From Opitutaceae bacterium (lineage in GTDB: Bacteria; Verrucomicrobiota; Verrucomicrobiia; Opitutales; Opitutaceae): 64,000 nucleotides of DNA. Of this stretch, positions 26,986 to 35,261 are shown piece after piece (the stretch's first letter is position 1; each line of letters opens with the position of its first letter). The notes beneath the pieces are model-generated. The model did no database searches. It saw nothing but the letters and a program-made list of their open reading frames with translations, and was not told the DNA's origin. The DNA lies in the NCBI GenBank assembly GCA_028691845.1, contig JAQUYL010000001.1, positions 1-64,000 on the forward strand. Direction: 5' to 3'. Both the position numbers and the translations under genes were made by a program.

Positions 26986-28434
26986 GTGTGGCTGTTCGAT
27001 ATCATAAAGAACGGGACTCTGGTCGATAACCAGTCTTATTTGGTCAACCAAGGCATCTTGACCAATAGACGTTTGGGTGAATCGATTACCCTCAGCGCCA
27101 AATCAAAAGGCCAATGGACCTATCCTCATAACGACGAGTCTGCTATTTGGCATTTTTTGAATTCGGTTTCTCGTGATGTCGAAAAAACGCTGAATGACAA
27201 TATTGCCGATGCCCTAATCCTCTTCAATGATGAAGATTACGAACACAATACCGACGGCGGCTTTATCGGTGTAAACGGTACGGATGCCAGAAATTTCAAT
27301 CTCAACACAGGCAATCTGATTGGGTTTGTTAAGCGTGGGGATTATTCCCTGAAGATCAGCTCCCGGTTTGGGGATGCTTTCCTTCAATACATTATTGCCG
27401 ATGCCGACGGGTTTCTTGAACTGGAAAATATTGGCGGTGAAAGTCACGCCGATGGATATGAGTGGCTCCTTGCATATCTTTGGAATATCAAATTCAAGAG
27501 AGCTTACCGGCTGGGGTTGCCCAAGACCTACATTACAAAGAATGATCGGATTTCCCGCGTTCGCGGAACAATCGATGCAGTTGATTACTTTCGGAACAAG
27601 ACCTCTGGCAAATATCTGTGCTCCTACCGTGAACACAGCTACGACAGCCCTGCGACCTCACTTTTCATCAAAGCCTATGAGGCGGTTGAGCACTACTCTT
27701 TTTGCCAGCGTACAAGGAATGTCTACAATGCATTTCTTACCGCTAATCAGGGTGTGAAAAGATCCCGTCAGGAAATTTTGAGGACACCGTATTTCACCAA
27801 TCCCTTCTACAGCGACTATAACGTGCTGATAGATCTGTCGAAGCAAGTTATCAGCCAGCAAGGTTCTGATTTTGACTCCCAGCATGATTCGAGCGCCTTC
27901 TTCTTCGATATATCGATGCTTTTCGAATATTTCATCAGGAAACTCATCAAACGAGATGGGGTCCGGCTGCTAAGCAAGTTCGAGCAACGCTATGAAATAC
28001 CGGCAGGTGCTCTCGGCAACTACATGCGCAAACTTGAACCGGACCTTGTTTTTGAGAGTGATGGCGGTCTGTACGTCTTTGATGTGAAGTACAAAGCCTT
28101 TGACCCACAATTCGGCGTCAAGCGAGAAGACCTTTTCCAACTGCACACATACATAGGGCAGTATGGAAATGGGGCCTCGATAAAGGGGTGTGGCTTTGTT
28201 TACCCGATATCGGAAGAGAGATGGGCTGCACTCAATCTGGATAAAACGCAGGGGCTAATTTCAGATGTCATTCGCCAGCAGAAGCAAGATATCCCGTTTC
28301 ATGTCCTTTTCCTGAAAATCCCTAACAATACATCTCTTGATTTTAACAGGCTCATGAACGAACAGTGTCGCATGTTCATTGATACTATCCAGTCGAAAAT
28401 ACTGATTAAGGAGAAGATCGCTGCATGGGCATAG
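26986..28434 (+). CDS. mcrC: McrC nuclease subunit
   Basis: 482 residues, GTG start four bases after the mcrB stop. The N-terminal part is the McrC-type beta-rich region that contacts the McrB ring; the C-terminal third carries the nuclease site, LEPDLVFESDGGLYVFDVKYK near residue 349-370, with the PD-D-x-K pattern intact. With McrB it should form a modification-dependent nuclease driven by GTP hydrolysis. Its 3' end overlaps the ADP-ribosylglycohydrolase gene by 10 bases. Composition is AT-rich like mcrB. Confidence 0.87.
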   Translation: MWLFDIIKNGTLVDNQSYLVNQGILTNRRLGESITLSAKSKGQWTYPHNDESAIWHFLNSVSRDVEKTLNDNIADALILFNDEDYEHNTDGGFIGVNGTDARNFNLNTGNLIGFVKRGDYSLKISSRFGDAFLQYIIADADGFLELENIGGESHADGYEWLLAYLWNIKFKRAYRLGLPKTYITKNDRISRVRGTIDAVDYFRNKTSGKYLCSYREHSYDSPATSLFIKAYEAVEHYSFCQRTRNVYNAFLTANQGVKRSRQEILRTPYFTNPFYSDYNVLIDLSKQVISQQGSDFDSQHDSSAFFFDISMLFEYFIRKLIKRDGVRLLSKFEQRYEIPAGALGNYMRKLEPDLVFESDGGLYVFDVKYKAFDPQFGVKREDLFQLHTYIGQYGNGASIKGCGFVYPISEERWAALNLDKTQGLISDVIRQQKQDIPFHVLFLKIPNNTSLDFNRLMNEQCRMFIDTIQSKILIKEKIAAWA

Positions 28435-29372
28435 ATAAAACATCAAGAGCCCAAGGATGCCTCCTTGGCCAGCTTGCCGGAGACGCCCTCGGCAGCCTGG
28501 TCGAGTTCCAGTCGCCGGAGGAGATCCGCCGCAGCTACCCGGAAGGCGTGCGGGAACTGGCCGATGGAGGCACATGGAACACCATTGCCGGTCAGCCGAC
28601 CGATGACTCGGAGATGGCGCTGCTGCTGGCCCGGATGCTGACAGAGCGTGGGGACTACGATCCCAATGCCGCGCTTCAGGCCTATCAATTCTGGCTCAAC
28701 TCCGATCCCTTTGACTGCGGCATGACCATTTCCGCTGGTCTTAGGGGGGCTCCAAACCCCGACAGCCAGGCCAACGGAGCCATGATGCGGATCAGCCCCT
28801 TGGGCATCTTCGGGGCCAACCACCCATTAGAGACAGTGGACGACTGGGCCAAACAGGACGCAGCTCTGACACATCCGAACCAGGTGTGTCTGCAGGCCAA
28901 CACCCTTTTCACCATGGCGATTGCCCACGCCATTGCCTCGGGCTGTGAGGCGGAGAAACTCTACCAGAACATCAAGCGGTGGGCTGCCGACCTGGCAGTC
29001 GACCCGGCTCTCATGGACGCTATCCAAGGAGCTGCCGAAGCTCCACCGGAGGACTACGTCCAGCAACAGGGCTGGGTGTTGATCGCGTTCAGAAATACCC
29101 TGTGGCAACTGCTCAATGCCCCGAGCTTTGAAGCGGGCGTCGTCGATACGGTCATGCGGGGTGGCGACACCGATACCAACGCAGCCATTTGTGGGGCGCT
29201 ATTGGGCGCAGTGTACGGCCTGGACGCCATACCCGCTCAATGGGTTGACCGGGTCCTGAACTGCCGCCCCAAGACCGGACATCCCGGCGTCAACCGTCCG
29301 CGACCAGAGTGCTTCTGGCCGGTGGATGCTTTGGAGCTAGCAGCGCAACTTATTTCAACGGAAACCAAGTAA
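28425..29372 (+). CDS. ADP-ribosylglycohydrolase (DraG-like)
   Basis: 315 residues. The family hallmarks are the N-terminal GCLLGQLAGDALG, TDDSEMALLLARML near residue 59-72 (metal-binding Thr-Asp-Asp), and the C-terminal GGDTDTNAAICGALLGA that completes the dinuclear metal site. Such enzymes remove ADP-ribose from arginine or other acceptors. It overlaps mcrC by 10 bases, so it is co-expressed with the restriction genes. Possible jobs are reversal of phage- or host-made ADP-ribosylation, or release from an NAD-based toxin; no ADP-ribosyltransferase is visible nearby. Composition goes back to GC-rich here. Confidence 0.88.
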   Translation: MGIDKTSRAQGCLLGQLAGDALGSLVEFQSPEEIRRSYPEGVRELADGGTWNTIAGQPTDDSEMALLLARMLTERGDYDPNAALQAYQFWLNSDPFDCGMTISAGLRGAPNPDSQANGAMMRISPLGIFGANHPLETVDDWAKQDAALTHPNQVCLQANTLFTMAIAHAIASGCEAEKLYQNIKRWAADLAVDPALMDAIQGAAEAPPEDYVQQQGWVLIAFRNTLWQLLNAPSFEAGVVDTVMRGGDTDTNAAICGALLGAVYGLDAIPAQWVDRVLNCRPKTGHPGVNRPRPECFWPVDALELAAQLISTETK

Positions 29373-29385
29373 ACAGGAGGCGAAC

Positions 29386-29619
29386 ATGCCAAAGAAACCA
29401 GGATCACATCATGTCGTGCCCAACGCTGACGGCGGCTGGGACGTCAAGAAAGACGGCGCGACCCGCAGCAGCGGCCACTTCGACAAGAAGCAGGATGCCG
29501 TCGATGCCGGGCGCAAGATCAGCCAGAACCAAGGCACCGAGTTCTACATCCACGGCAAGGACGGGAAGATCCAGAACAAGGACAGCCACGGGAACGATCC
29601 GTATCCGCCGAAGGGGTGA
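29386..29619 (+). CDS. DUF2188 small protein
   Basis: 77 residues with an AGGAGG site before the ATG. It has the DUF2188 pattern: HVVPNADGGWDVKKDGATR, then HFDKKQDAVDAGRKISQNQGTEFYIHGKDGKIQ. This family is short, basic and widespread, often next to mobile or defence genes, without a known function. It is the last clear gene of the defence operon. Confidence 0.8.
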   Translation: MPKKPGSHHVVPNADGGWDVKKDGATRSSGHFDKKQDAVDAGRKISQNQGTEFYIHGKDGKIQNKDSHGNDPYPPKG

Positions 29620-29904
29620 TGTCAGGATCAATTCGATTCCCGTTTTGGGAACTGAACCGGCGTCCGAAAACCGGATTCGAAGTTGTTGCTGAAAAGCCCC
29701 AGGTATCCGGTTTTACTGCAAACCCGTCACCCTCGTCCGGTGCAGGGAAATCAGGGGAGAAAATCGTTTCTCTGGTCGGGTTTGTGGGAAGTGGTTGTGT
29801 GAGATGACTTCGGCGTTTATTATCAAGGAGTTACGAGGAGCGCGGGCTTTGAGACTGATTTGCGGTAGGTCGTCGTTCCCTCCACCATTTTTTCTCTTCA
29901 ATCA

Positions 29905-29926
29905 ACCCGGCGCTTGTCCGGGTTTT
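29905..29926 (+). terminator. Rho-independent terminator-like hairpin near the element boundary
   Basis: ACCCGG (29905-29910), seven-base loop, CCGGGT (29918-29923), then TTT. It follows a CCTCCACCA-TTTTTT stretch (29880-29895), which resembles a tRNA or tmRNA 3' end, although no T arm can be drawn upstream. Confidence 0.5.
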
Positions 29927-30501
29927 CCCCAAATTGGCACAAATTGGCAGCCAGGTGCTTAATCCGCGTTTTGCCAGCTTATGGTTCACTCCGGTTTCTG
30001 GGGGACGATCCGTTTGAACCCCAGTGAGGACGCAGGCCCCATGCGGCACCCGATAAGGAGCTGTGATGAACGGCGCATCGGTTGGCCGCCAAGAAACCGA
30101 GACCGCCGCCGTGGTCGTGTCAGGGCAGGAACCGTTCATCACGTTCTGTTTGATCGTCAGCATCGGGAATTCGGCGGCGACGACACCGCTTCTTGCCCTA
30201 CGAGCGCATCACTCGCTCGGTGACATTCCTGCGCTGGACACTACGAATGTGCCCGAACCAGCCCGCAAGGCTGTTACGGAAGCGTTGAACAAAGTTGAGG
30301 CGAGCATGAACCGCCTCAGTCCAACCGAGGTGGTGGATCGCTACCGGAATCACAACTGCGTGTGCCGCAGCAAGCGTGCCGCCGGGTGGGCGGAAGCCAT
30401 GGGTCATCTAAAACCTAACGGCAGAGCTTCAAGTCCGCCCAATTGCGTCACTCGAGTCGACGAAACCTCCGCAACGCGTGCGAACAGGTGCTCGAAATCA
30501 C

Positions 30502-30603
30502 GTGCTCGACGGCGGGACGCTGCGATACACCGGTGCGACCCTCCTCGGACTCCTCACCGCTTTGGCCGGCTGGCGCCGCTTCCGTGCCCGGTCGCAATCG
30601 TGA
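30502..30603 (+). pseudogene. PEP-CTERM-like tail remnant
   Basis: A short open frame ends GATLLGLLTALAGWRR followed by a few basic residues and a stop at 30601-30603. That is the membrane helix plus Arg cluster of a PEP-CTERM sorting signal, without the Pro-Glu-Pro motif or a recognisable body. Probably the relic of a secreted-protein gene cut when the element or other DNA was inserted. Confidence 0.3.
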
Positions 30604-30703
30604 GGGTGGGAAATGGCGGGGCGGAAGCTTGTGACCGGACTTGCGCGCTAAGGGTAGCTCCAACCGCAAGGATTCCCGATATTCCAGCAGTGCGTGGATC
30701 TGA

Positions 30704-32106
30704 TCAGAAATTGAGTTTATCGGCATACAGGCCCCGTTCGGTTGCCGACTGCAGTTCCCGCCATTTGGAGATGCCGAACGGATTGCCGGTGTTCACATTG
30801 CCCAAAGCCTCGTCGTAATGGAAGTCGGTGCCGCCGGTCATTCTGACTGTTGCACCGATGAACGCCCCCGAAAGATTGCCGCTGTTGCCGCCGCCTTGCA
30901 GCGTGAGGGAGGCATTGGGGGCGTAGATGGCGGCACTCAACTCGCCGTTGCCCCCGACTGTGATGCTCTGCCCACCCACGCTGGTGTCGGTGCCGTAGAT
31001 GAGGCAGGAGGCGGGCTGGACGTTATTGTTCACGAGGGCGTTGCCATGGGTGTCGATGTCGCCGTTGGTATAGAGCACCAGGCTGGCTCCGGAATTGATC
31101 GTCAGTGCCCTGTTGCCGCTGAAACTCATCGCCGAGACGCCACTGTGACTGTTCATGAGGAAAGTGACATCGCCCGTGATCGCGACCGAGTCCGATATGG
31201 CGGTGCCGCCGGCAAACACGTAATAGTAACGGCTGTCCGAGGCGGCCAGGTGGCCGGCCACGGGGAAGGCGGCAGGCACGGTGGTGATGACGTTGTAGGA
31301 AACATCCGGGACAGGAACGACAATCGGAGGGAAGGTGGCGCTGAAATCGCTGGAGATCCGGGTCGGATCGTTGGTCGTCGTGCCGACTCCGTGCACGCTG
31401 CCGCCGGAGGTGGTGCCGGAGGTGCCGGTTTTGCTGTAGCCATAGACGTTGCCGCCACTGCCGAGATCGATGGTGCCATTGACGCTTCCGAGGGTGCAGT
31501 TCGCCGTCCGCACCGCGACGGAGTACGGCACGATGCTGCCCGGCGAAGGATTGGAGTTCCAACTGTCAGCGGTCGGATGGCCCACCCAAGTGATCGTGTC
31601 CTTCGCCACCAACCCGTTGGAGAACAGCGACCGTTTGCGCAGGGAGATCTCGACGATTTTGACAATGGGGGGCCGCCGCCGGTAGCCAGGTTGACCGTGG
31701 CCTGCGCGACTGCGACCGGTGAACTGTTGGTCCCGTCGTAGCCGTTGACGTAAACCTTGACTTCCCCCGTCGAATTCTGGCCCAGGAAGTCCGCGTCGAA
31801 GGCAAAGGTCTTCGTCGCCTCGTGGGTCGCCGCATTCGTGTTCCAGCCGTTCCAAGCGAGCGTCACGGTGGTATCATCCAGCTGGTTGAAACAATAGAGC
31901 GCCTCTTCCAGCCCGATCTCCGCCAGGTTGCCGGCCGTATTGGCCAAAAAGGAGCGGTTCGCCTGCTTGAGCGAGTTGGTGCAAAGCTGGATGTAGCTGG
32001 CCAGCGAAATGCCGATGATGCCGGCAATGAGCAGCGCGACGATGAGCACCGACCCGCGGCGGCACCGGCGGGGAATAGACCGTTGCTGATGGCTGGTGGT
32101 CATCAA
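30704..32106 (-). pseudogene. PilX-like pseudopilin with DUF7305-like domain, frameshifted
   Basis: Two overlapping frames (31153-32106 for the N-terminal part, 30704-31855 for the C-terminal part) together make one protein like the intact paralogue at 33179-34630. The N-terminus has basic residues then RRGSVLIVALLIAGIIGISL, a PilX-type prepilin helix. The C-terminal half is a Gly/Asn/Ser-rich beta-solenoid-like region (ALTINSGASLVLYTNGDI). The frame breaks at a run of six G at 31667-31672: one more G would give NLATGGGPPIVKIVEI, matching the paralogue's GPQVIKMVQV. This is either a sequencing error in a homopolymer, a real mutation, or a phase-variable tract. It overlaps the upstream PilW-like gene by four bases. 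Confidence 0.75.
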
Positions 32107-32690
32107 CTGGTGGGTTTGTTGCGGAGGATATAGGAGGCCGACATGATGCTGTCGGTGGTGGCGGCGGTGGTTATGCCCGTGGTGCGGGTCGACACCGTCA
32201 TCGTGATTTGCACGCGCTTGATTTCAATGTTGCTGGTGGTGGCGACATTGAGCCGGTTGAAGCCGCTGAAAAAGAACGTGGAGACATTGCGCACGAGCCG
32301 CCGCTGGGTCACGACGGCACCCGTGTCGGGATTGACCGTCTTGAGGCAAAAGGATTGGGCGGTCGGGCCAATCGTAGCCGAGTCATAATAATAGGTGACC
32401 TGATTGTTGGTGTCGGTGTAGTTGTCCGGCACGGTCAGGGTGATCGATCTGTTGCTGGTCCAGGTGATCGCACTCGCCATGCGCACATCGAGGGAGAATT
32501 GCTCCAACGCCCGGCGAACCTGCGCCTCCATCTCGCTGTAATTGGCCGCGCTCACCCCACTGCGGGTCAGCATCAGAAAGGCGCTCATCACCCCCGCCAG
32601 CACGATGGTGCCGATGGAGGCCGCAATCATGACCTCCACGAGCGTGAATCCACGACGCGTCCGGCTAGGATGAATTGTAGAAAAAGTCAT
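32103..32690 (-). CDS. PilW-like pseudopilin, copy A
   Basis: 195 residues from the ATG at 32690. It has a typical prepilin signal (TRRGFTLVEVMIAA, with the conserved Glu at +5 after cleavage) and a long hydrophobic helix, then a beta-rich C-terminal region. The start is chosen so that the signal peptide is short and it overlaps the PilV-like gene by 26 bases, just as in copy B. Like other minor pseudopilins it should be processed by a PilD-type peptidase and act in a type II secretion or type IV pilus assembly tip. Followed by the frameshifted PilX-like gene. Confidence 0.82.
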   Translation of the reverse strand: MTFSTIHPSRTRRGFTLVEVMIAASIGTIVLAGVMSAFLMLTRSGVSAANYSEMEAQVRRALEQFSLDVRMASAITWTSNRSITLTVPDNYTDTNNQVTYYYDSATIGPTAQSFCLKTVNPDTGAVVTQRRLVRNVSTFFFSGFNRLNVATTSNIEIKRVQITMTVSTRTTGITTAATTDSIMSASYILRNKPTS

Positions 32691-33138
32691 ATAGCCCGTT
32701 CTGTCCATAGCGAGTCGTATAGCTGCGTGAAAGCGTGCGCCCATCATAGCTCCGCCAGGAGACCGTCAGCTTCACCTGCTTCATGCCGGCATGCACGAGG
32801 GACGTCTCGCGAACCAAGGTGAAGCGGCTGGCCACGTTGGTGCCGGTCGTGAAGCTGGAGTCAATGGTCAGGGTGGTGGGACCGGCGGGATAGGCGTTCA
32901 CCGTGCTCCAGTCGCACATGCGCATCTGCTCCAGTTCGTTTTGCATGATCTGCCCGGCCAGCGAGAGGTTGCGCGCCGTGTCGAGCGAAGCATACGCCCG
33001 CTGCATCGTCGTAATCGATGTCGTGATGGCGAGGGCGAGGACGGCAGCGGCCATGCCCACCTCAAAGATGGTAAAGGCTCCACACTTGCGCCGCTGGACC
33101 GCGGGTCCGAGGGGTGGGGACTGCGGGGCGATTTTCAT
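32665..33138 (-). CDS. PilV-like pseudopilin, copy A
   Basis: 157 residues from the ATG at 33138. The prepilin motif is slightly unusual (KCGAFTIFEVGMAAAVLAL; GAFTIFE instead of GFTLVE) but the conserved Glu is there. The C-terminal part is beta-rich (LTVSWRSYDGRTLSRSYTTRYGQNG). An upstream Met at 33291 would give a Pro-rich non-signal N-terminus, so the internal start is preferred. It parallels the gene at 35242-35766, with a matching end (DFFYN versus DFYIN), and lies in the second cassette of a tandem duplication. Confidence 0.8.
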   Translation of the reverse strand: MKIAPQSPPLGPAVQRRKCGAFTIFEVGMAAAVLALAITTSITTMQRAYASLDTARNLSLAGQIMQNELEQMRMCDWSTVNAYPAGPTTLTIDSSFTTGTNVASRFTLVRETSLVHAGMKQVKLTVSWRSYDGRTLSRSYTTRYGQNGLYDFFYNSS

Positions 33139-33178
33139 CGCAGCATGGAGGCGGGGCGGTGGGGCCGGGGAAACCTTA

Positions 33179-34630
33179 TCACGGGCTGACGGCAAAGGAC
33201 AGGGCGGTCGCGTAGATTGTACGCTGGGCGTCGGTCCGGAGCTCGATCCATTTGGTAATGCGGAAGGGATTGTTGCCGCCGAAGTCGGCAAGCGACTCGT
33301 CGTAGTGAAAGGCGGCGTTGCCGGTCAGGGTGACGGTGTTGCCGACGAAGGCGCCGAACACGTCGCCATTGCCATTGACCCGGATCGTCGCGTTGGGGGC
33401 ATACGCCACTGCGCTGAGCACGCCGTTGCCCACAATGGAAATCGTCTGCCCGCCCGCGCTGGTGTTGGTGCCCCAGATCTGGAAATTGATCGGCTGCTGA
33501 GCGGTATCGGCCGTGGTACCACCATTGGTGACCCCCTGGCCGGCGATGCTGACATCACCTTGGGCATAGATTTGAAGGCTTGCCCCGGAGTTGATGACAA
33601 GGGAGGATTGACCCCCGAAATTGATGGCGGTGGTGCCGGAGCCGGCCGTGGGCAGAAGCACCACATTGTCGGTAATGGTCAGCACATTGGTGGTGTTGCC
33701 GCTCGTACTGATGCCGGGAAGGCTGTAGTAGTAGATCCCGTCATCGGCTGGCGTATCAACTCCCGGACGCGGCAGGGAGAGGGGCATATCGCCGGCGCCG
33801 ATGGTCGACGCGATGACATTGGTGGAGGACGGCACCGGAACCGTTACTGGAGGCAGATTATCGACGAAGTTGCCGGAGCAACGCGTCGGATCCTTATAGC
33901 CATTGGGGGCTCCAAAGGGGCCGACCAGCCCCTGGGGTCCAACCTCGATCTGAGAAACATCGCCTCCGACCGAAGCATAGCCATAGATGTTGGCGTTGTT
34001 CACGCTAATGTCGGCTGATACACTCAACGCCGCAATCGTGCCGAGGGCATGATGTGGAGCGGCGTTGTAGGGGACGGGGGCGGTGGCCGGATCCTTGTCG
34101 GGATCGGAATTCCAGCTGTCGACACTCGCGTTATTGCCACTGAAAGTGATGCCGTTGCGGCCGACCATCCCGTTGCCAAACAGGCTGCGCCGCTGGAGAT
34201 TGACCTGTACCATCTTGATGACCTGCGGGCCCTGCGCCGGCGTGATGATGCCCTTGACGACGATCAGCGGCTGGGGACTCCCGTTCGAATTGTAATTCCG
34301 CACATAGACTTTCGCCACGCCGGTTGCGTTCTGGGAGTAGGTGAAACCCGTAAACGCACAGGTGGCGTCATTCCCGTTGGGGGTCCATGTGTGAGGGCTG
34401 GTCCACGCCGTTGTGCTGCCGGCCGTCGTCTGGTTGAACGACCACAGCGCCTGCTCCAAGCCGATCTCCACCAGGTTCATGGCGTCGTTTTCCTGAAACG
34501 AACGCTGGGACAGCCGCAGGGCCGTGGTGGCTGTCTGGAGGTAACTCGTCAACGCGACCGCCACGATGGCGGCCAGCAGCATGGCCACGATCAGGACGGA
34601 GCCGCGCTTGAGGGTTGGTCGAAAATGCAT
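33179..34630 (-). CDS. PilX-like pseudopilin with DUF7305-like domain, copy B
   Basis: 483 residues, intact. N-terminal LKRGSVLIVAMLLAAIVAVAL is a PilX_N-type helix; it lacks the GFTLxE box of classical prepilins. A linker with Asn- and Thr-rich repeats follows, and the C-terminal region (SSLVINSGASLQIYAQGDVSI ... NATIRVNGNGDVFGAFVGN) looks like the beta-solenoid DUF7305. It is the intact paralogue of the frameshifted gene at 30704-32106. The PilW-like gene is 22 bases upstream and the second cassette begins 40 bases downstream. Confidence 0.8.
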   Translation of the reverse strand: MHFRPTLKRGSVLIVAMLLAAIVAVALTSYLQTATTALRLSQRSFQENDAMNLVEIGLEQALWSFNQTTAGSTTAWTSPHTWTPNGNDATCAFTGFTYSQNATGVAKVYVRNYNSNGSPQPLIVVKGIITPAQGPQVIKMVQVNLQRRSLFGNGMVGRNGITFSGNNASVDSWNSDPDKDPATAPVPYNAAPHHALGTIAALSVSADISVNNANIYGYASVGGDVSQIEVGPQGLVGPFGAPNGYKDPTRCSGNFVDNLPPVTVPVPSSTNVIASTIGAGDMPLSLPRPGVDTPADDGIYYYSLPGISTSGNTTNVLTITDNVVLLPTAGSGTTAINFGGQSSLVINSGASLQIYAQGDVSIAGQGVTNGGTTADTAQQPINFQIWGTNTSAGGQTISIVGNGVLSAVAYAPNATIRVNGNGDVFGAFVGNTVTLTGNAAFHYDESLADFGGNNPFRITKWIELRTDAQRTIYATALSFAVSP

Positions 34631-34652
34631 GGTGGTGGCGCCTGTGCAGCAA

Positions 34653-35261
34653 TCAGGCTTTGTTGCGGAGAATATAGCGGGCGGAGATCACCAGATTGGT
34701 CGCTGCGACAACCGTCGTGCTGGTGCGACGTATCGTAAGGTGGATCTGGAGCTGTTTGGTGCTGACGTCATTGGTGGCCTCGCCGGTGGAACCAATCATC
34801 CAGCGGTTGAATTGGAACGATTCCACATTGCGGATCAACGCCGTGGTCCCGGAGACATTCGTGATCGGATCGGGGCCGCTCCGGAGAAAGCACTGGTAGT
34901 TGGGGCTGGTCGTGTTGCCTTCCCAATAATAAACGACAGTGTCCGTGCCGCTGTCGCTCATGTGGGGAACGGTGAGCGTGACCCTGGTGCTGTCGGTCCA
35001 CACAATGGCGCTGGCCATCCGTGCATCCTGGCTGAACCGCTCCAAACCACGGCGGGCCTCCTGCTCCATGGTGGAATAATTGGTGAGGTTGGCCTCGCTG
35101 CGGCCCATCATGAGGAATGAACTCAGGATGGCCGCCAGCACCATGGTGGAAATACCGGCGCTGATCATGACCTCGACCAGCGTGAAACCGCCCTGGCGGC
35201 GGCCGATCGGCACGGCCCGGATGCGCGTGCCGGAACGGGCGTCAGTTAATGTAGAAATCAT
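34653..35261 (-). CDS. PilW-like pseudopilin, copy B
   Basis: 202 residues from the ATG at 35261. Prepilin motif RRQGGFTLVEVMISAG with the invariant Glu, then a beta-rich part ending ISARYILRNKA, closely matching the end of copy A (MSASYILRNKPTS). The start overlaps the PilV-like gene by 20 bases; the longer open frame upstream is not needed. Minor pseudopilin of a type II secretion or type IV pilus-like machine; no assembly ATPase or secretin is in the window. Confidence 0.82.
   Translation of the reverse strand: MISTLTDARSGTRIRAVPIGRRQGGFTLVEVMISAGISTMVLAAILSSFLMMGRSEANLTNYSTMEQEARRGLERFSQDARMASAIVWTDSTRVTLTVPHMSDSGTDTVVYYWEGNTTSPNYQCFLRSGPDPITNVSGTTALIRNVESFQFNRWMIGSTGEATNDVSTKQLQIHLTIRRTSTTVVAATNLVISARYILRNKA

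Larger units (their letters stand above)
29620..30703. other. Junction region, no intact gene
   Basis: About 1.1 kb between the defence operon and the pseudopilin genes without a convincing intact gene. Reading frames on the plus strand are open over 250 codons (30063-30818) but have a composition like antisense or decayed DNA. Two things are recognisable: a terminator-like hairpin near 29.9 kb and a short PEP-CTERM-like tail ending at 30603. This is where mobile-element style genes give way to Opitutaceae-style genes, so an element end is probably here. No integrase or clear tRNA gene is visible. Confidence 0.5.

Noticed and set aside
29870-29900. A tmRNA or tRNA gene end
   Set aside because: The CCTCCACCA end is present but no T arm, acceptor partner or anticodon stem can be drawn upstream.
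30063-30818. A 251-codon plus-strand frame in the junction region
   Set aside because: It runs antisense into the pseudopilin gene, has no motif or signal, and its composition changes along its length.
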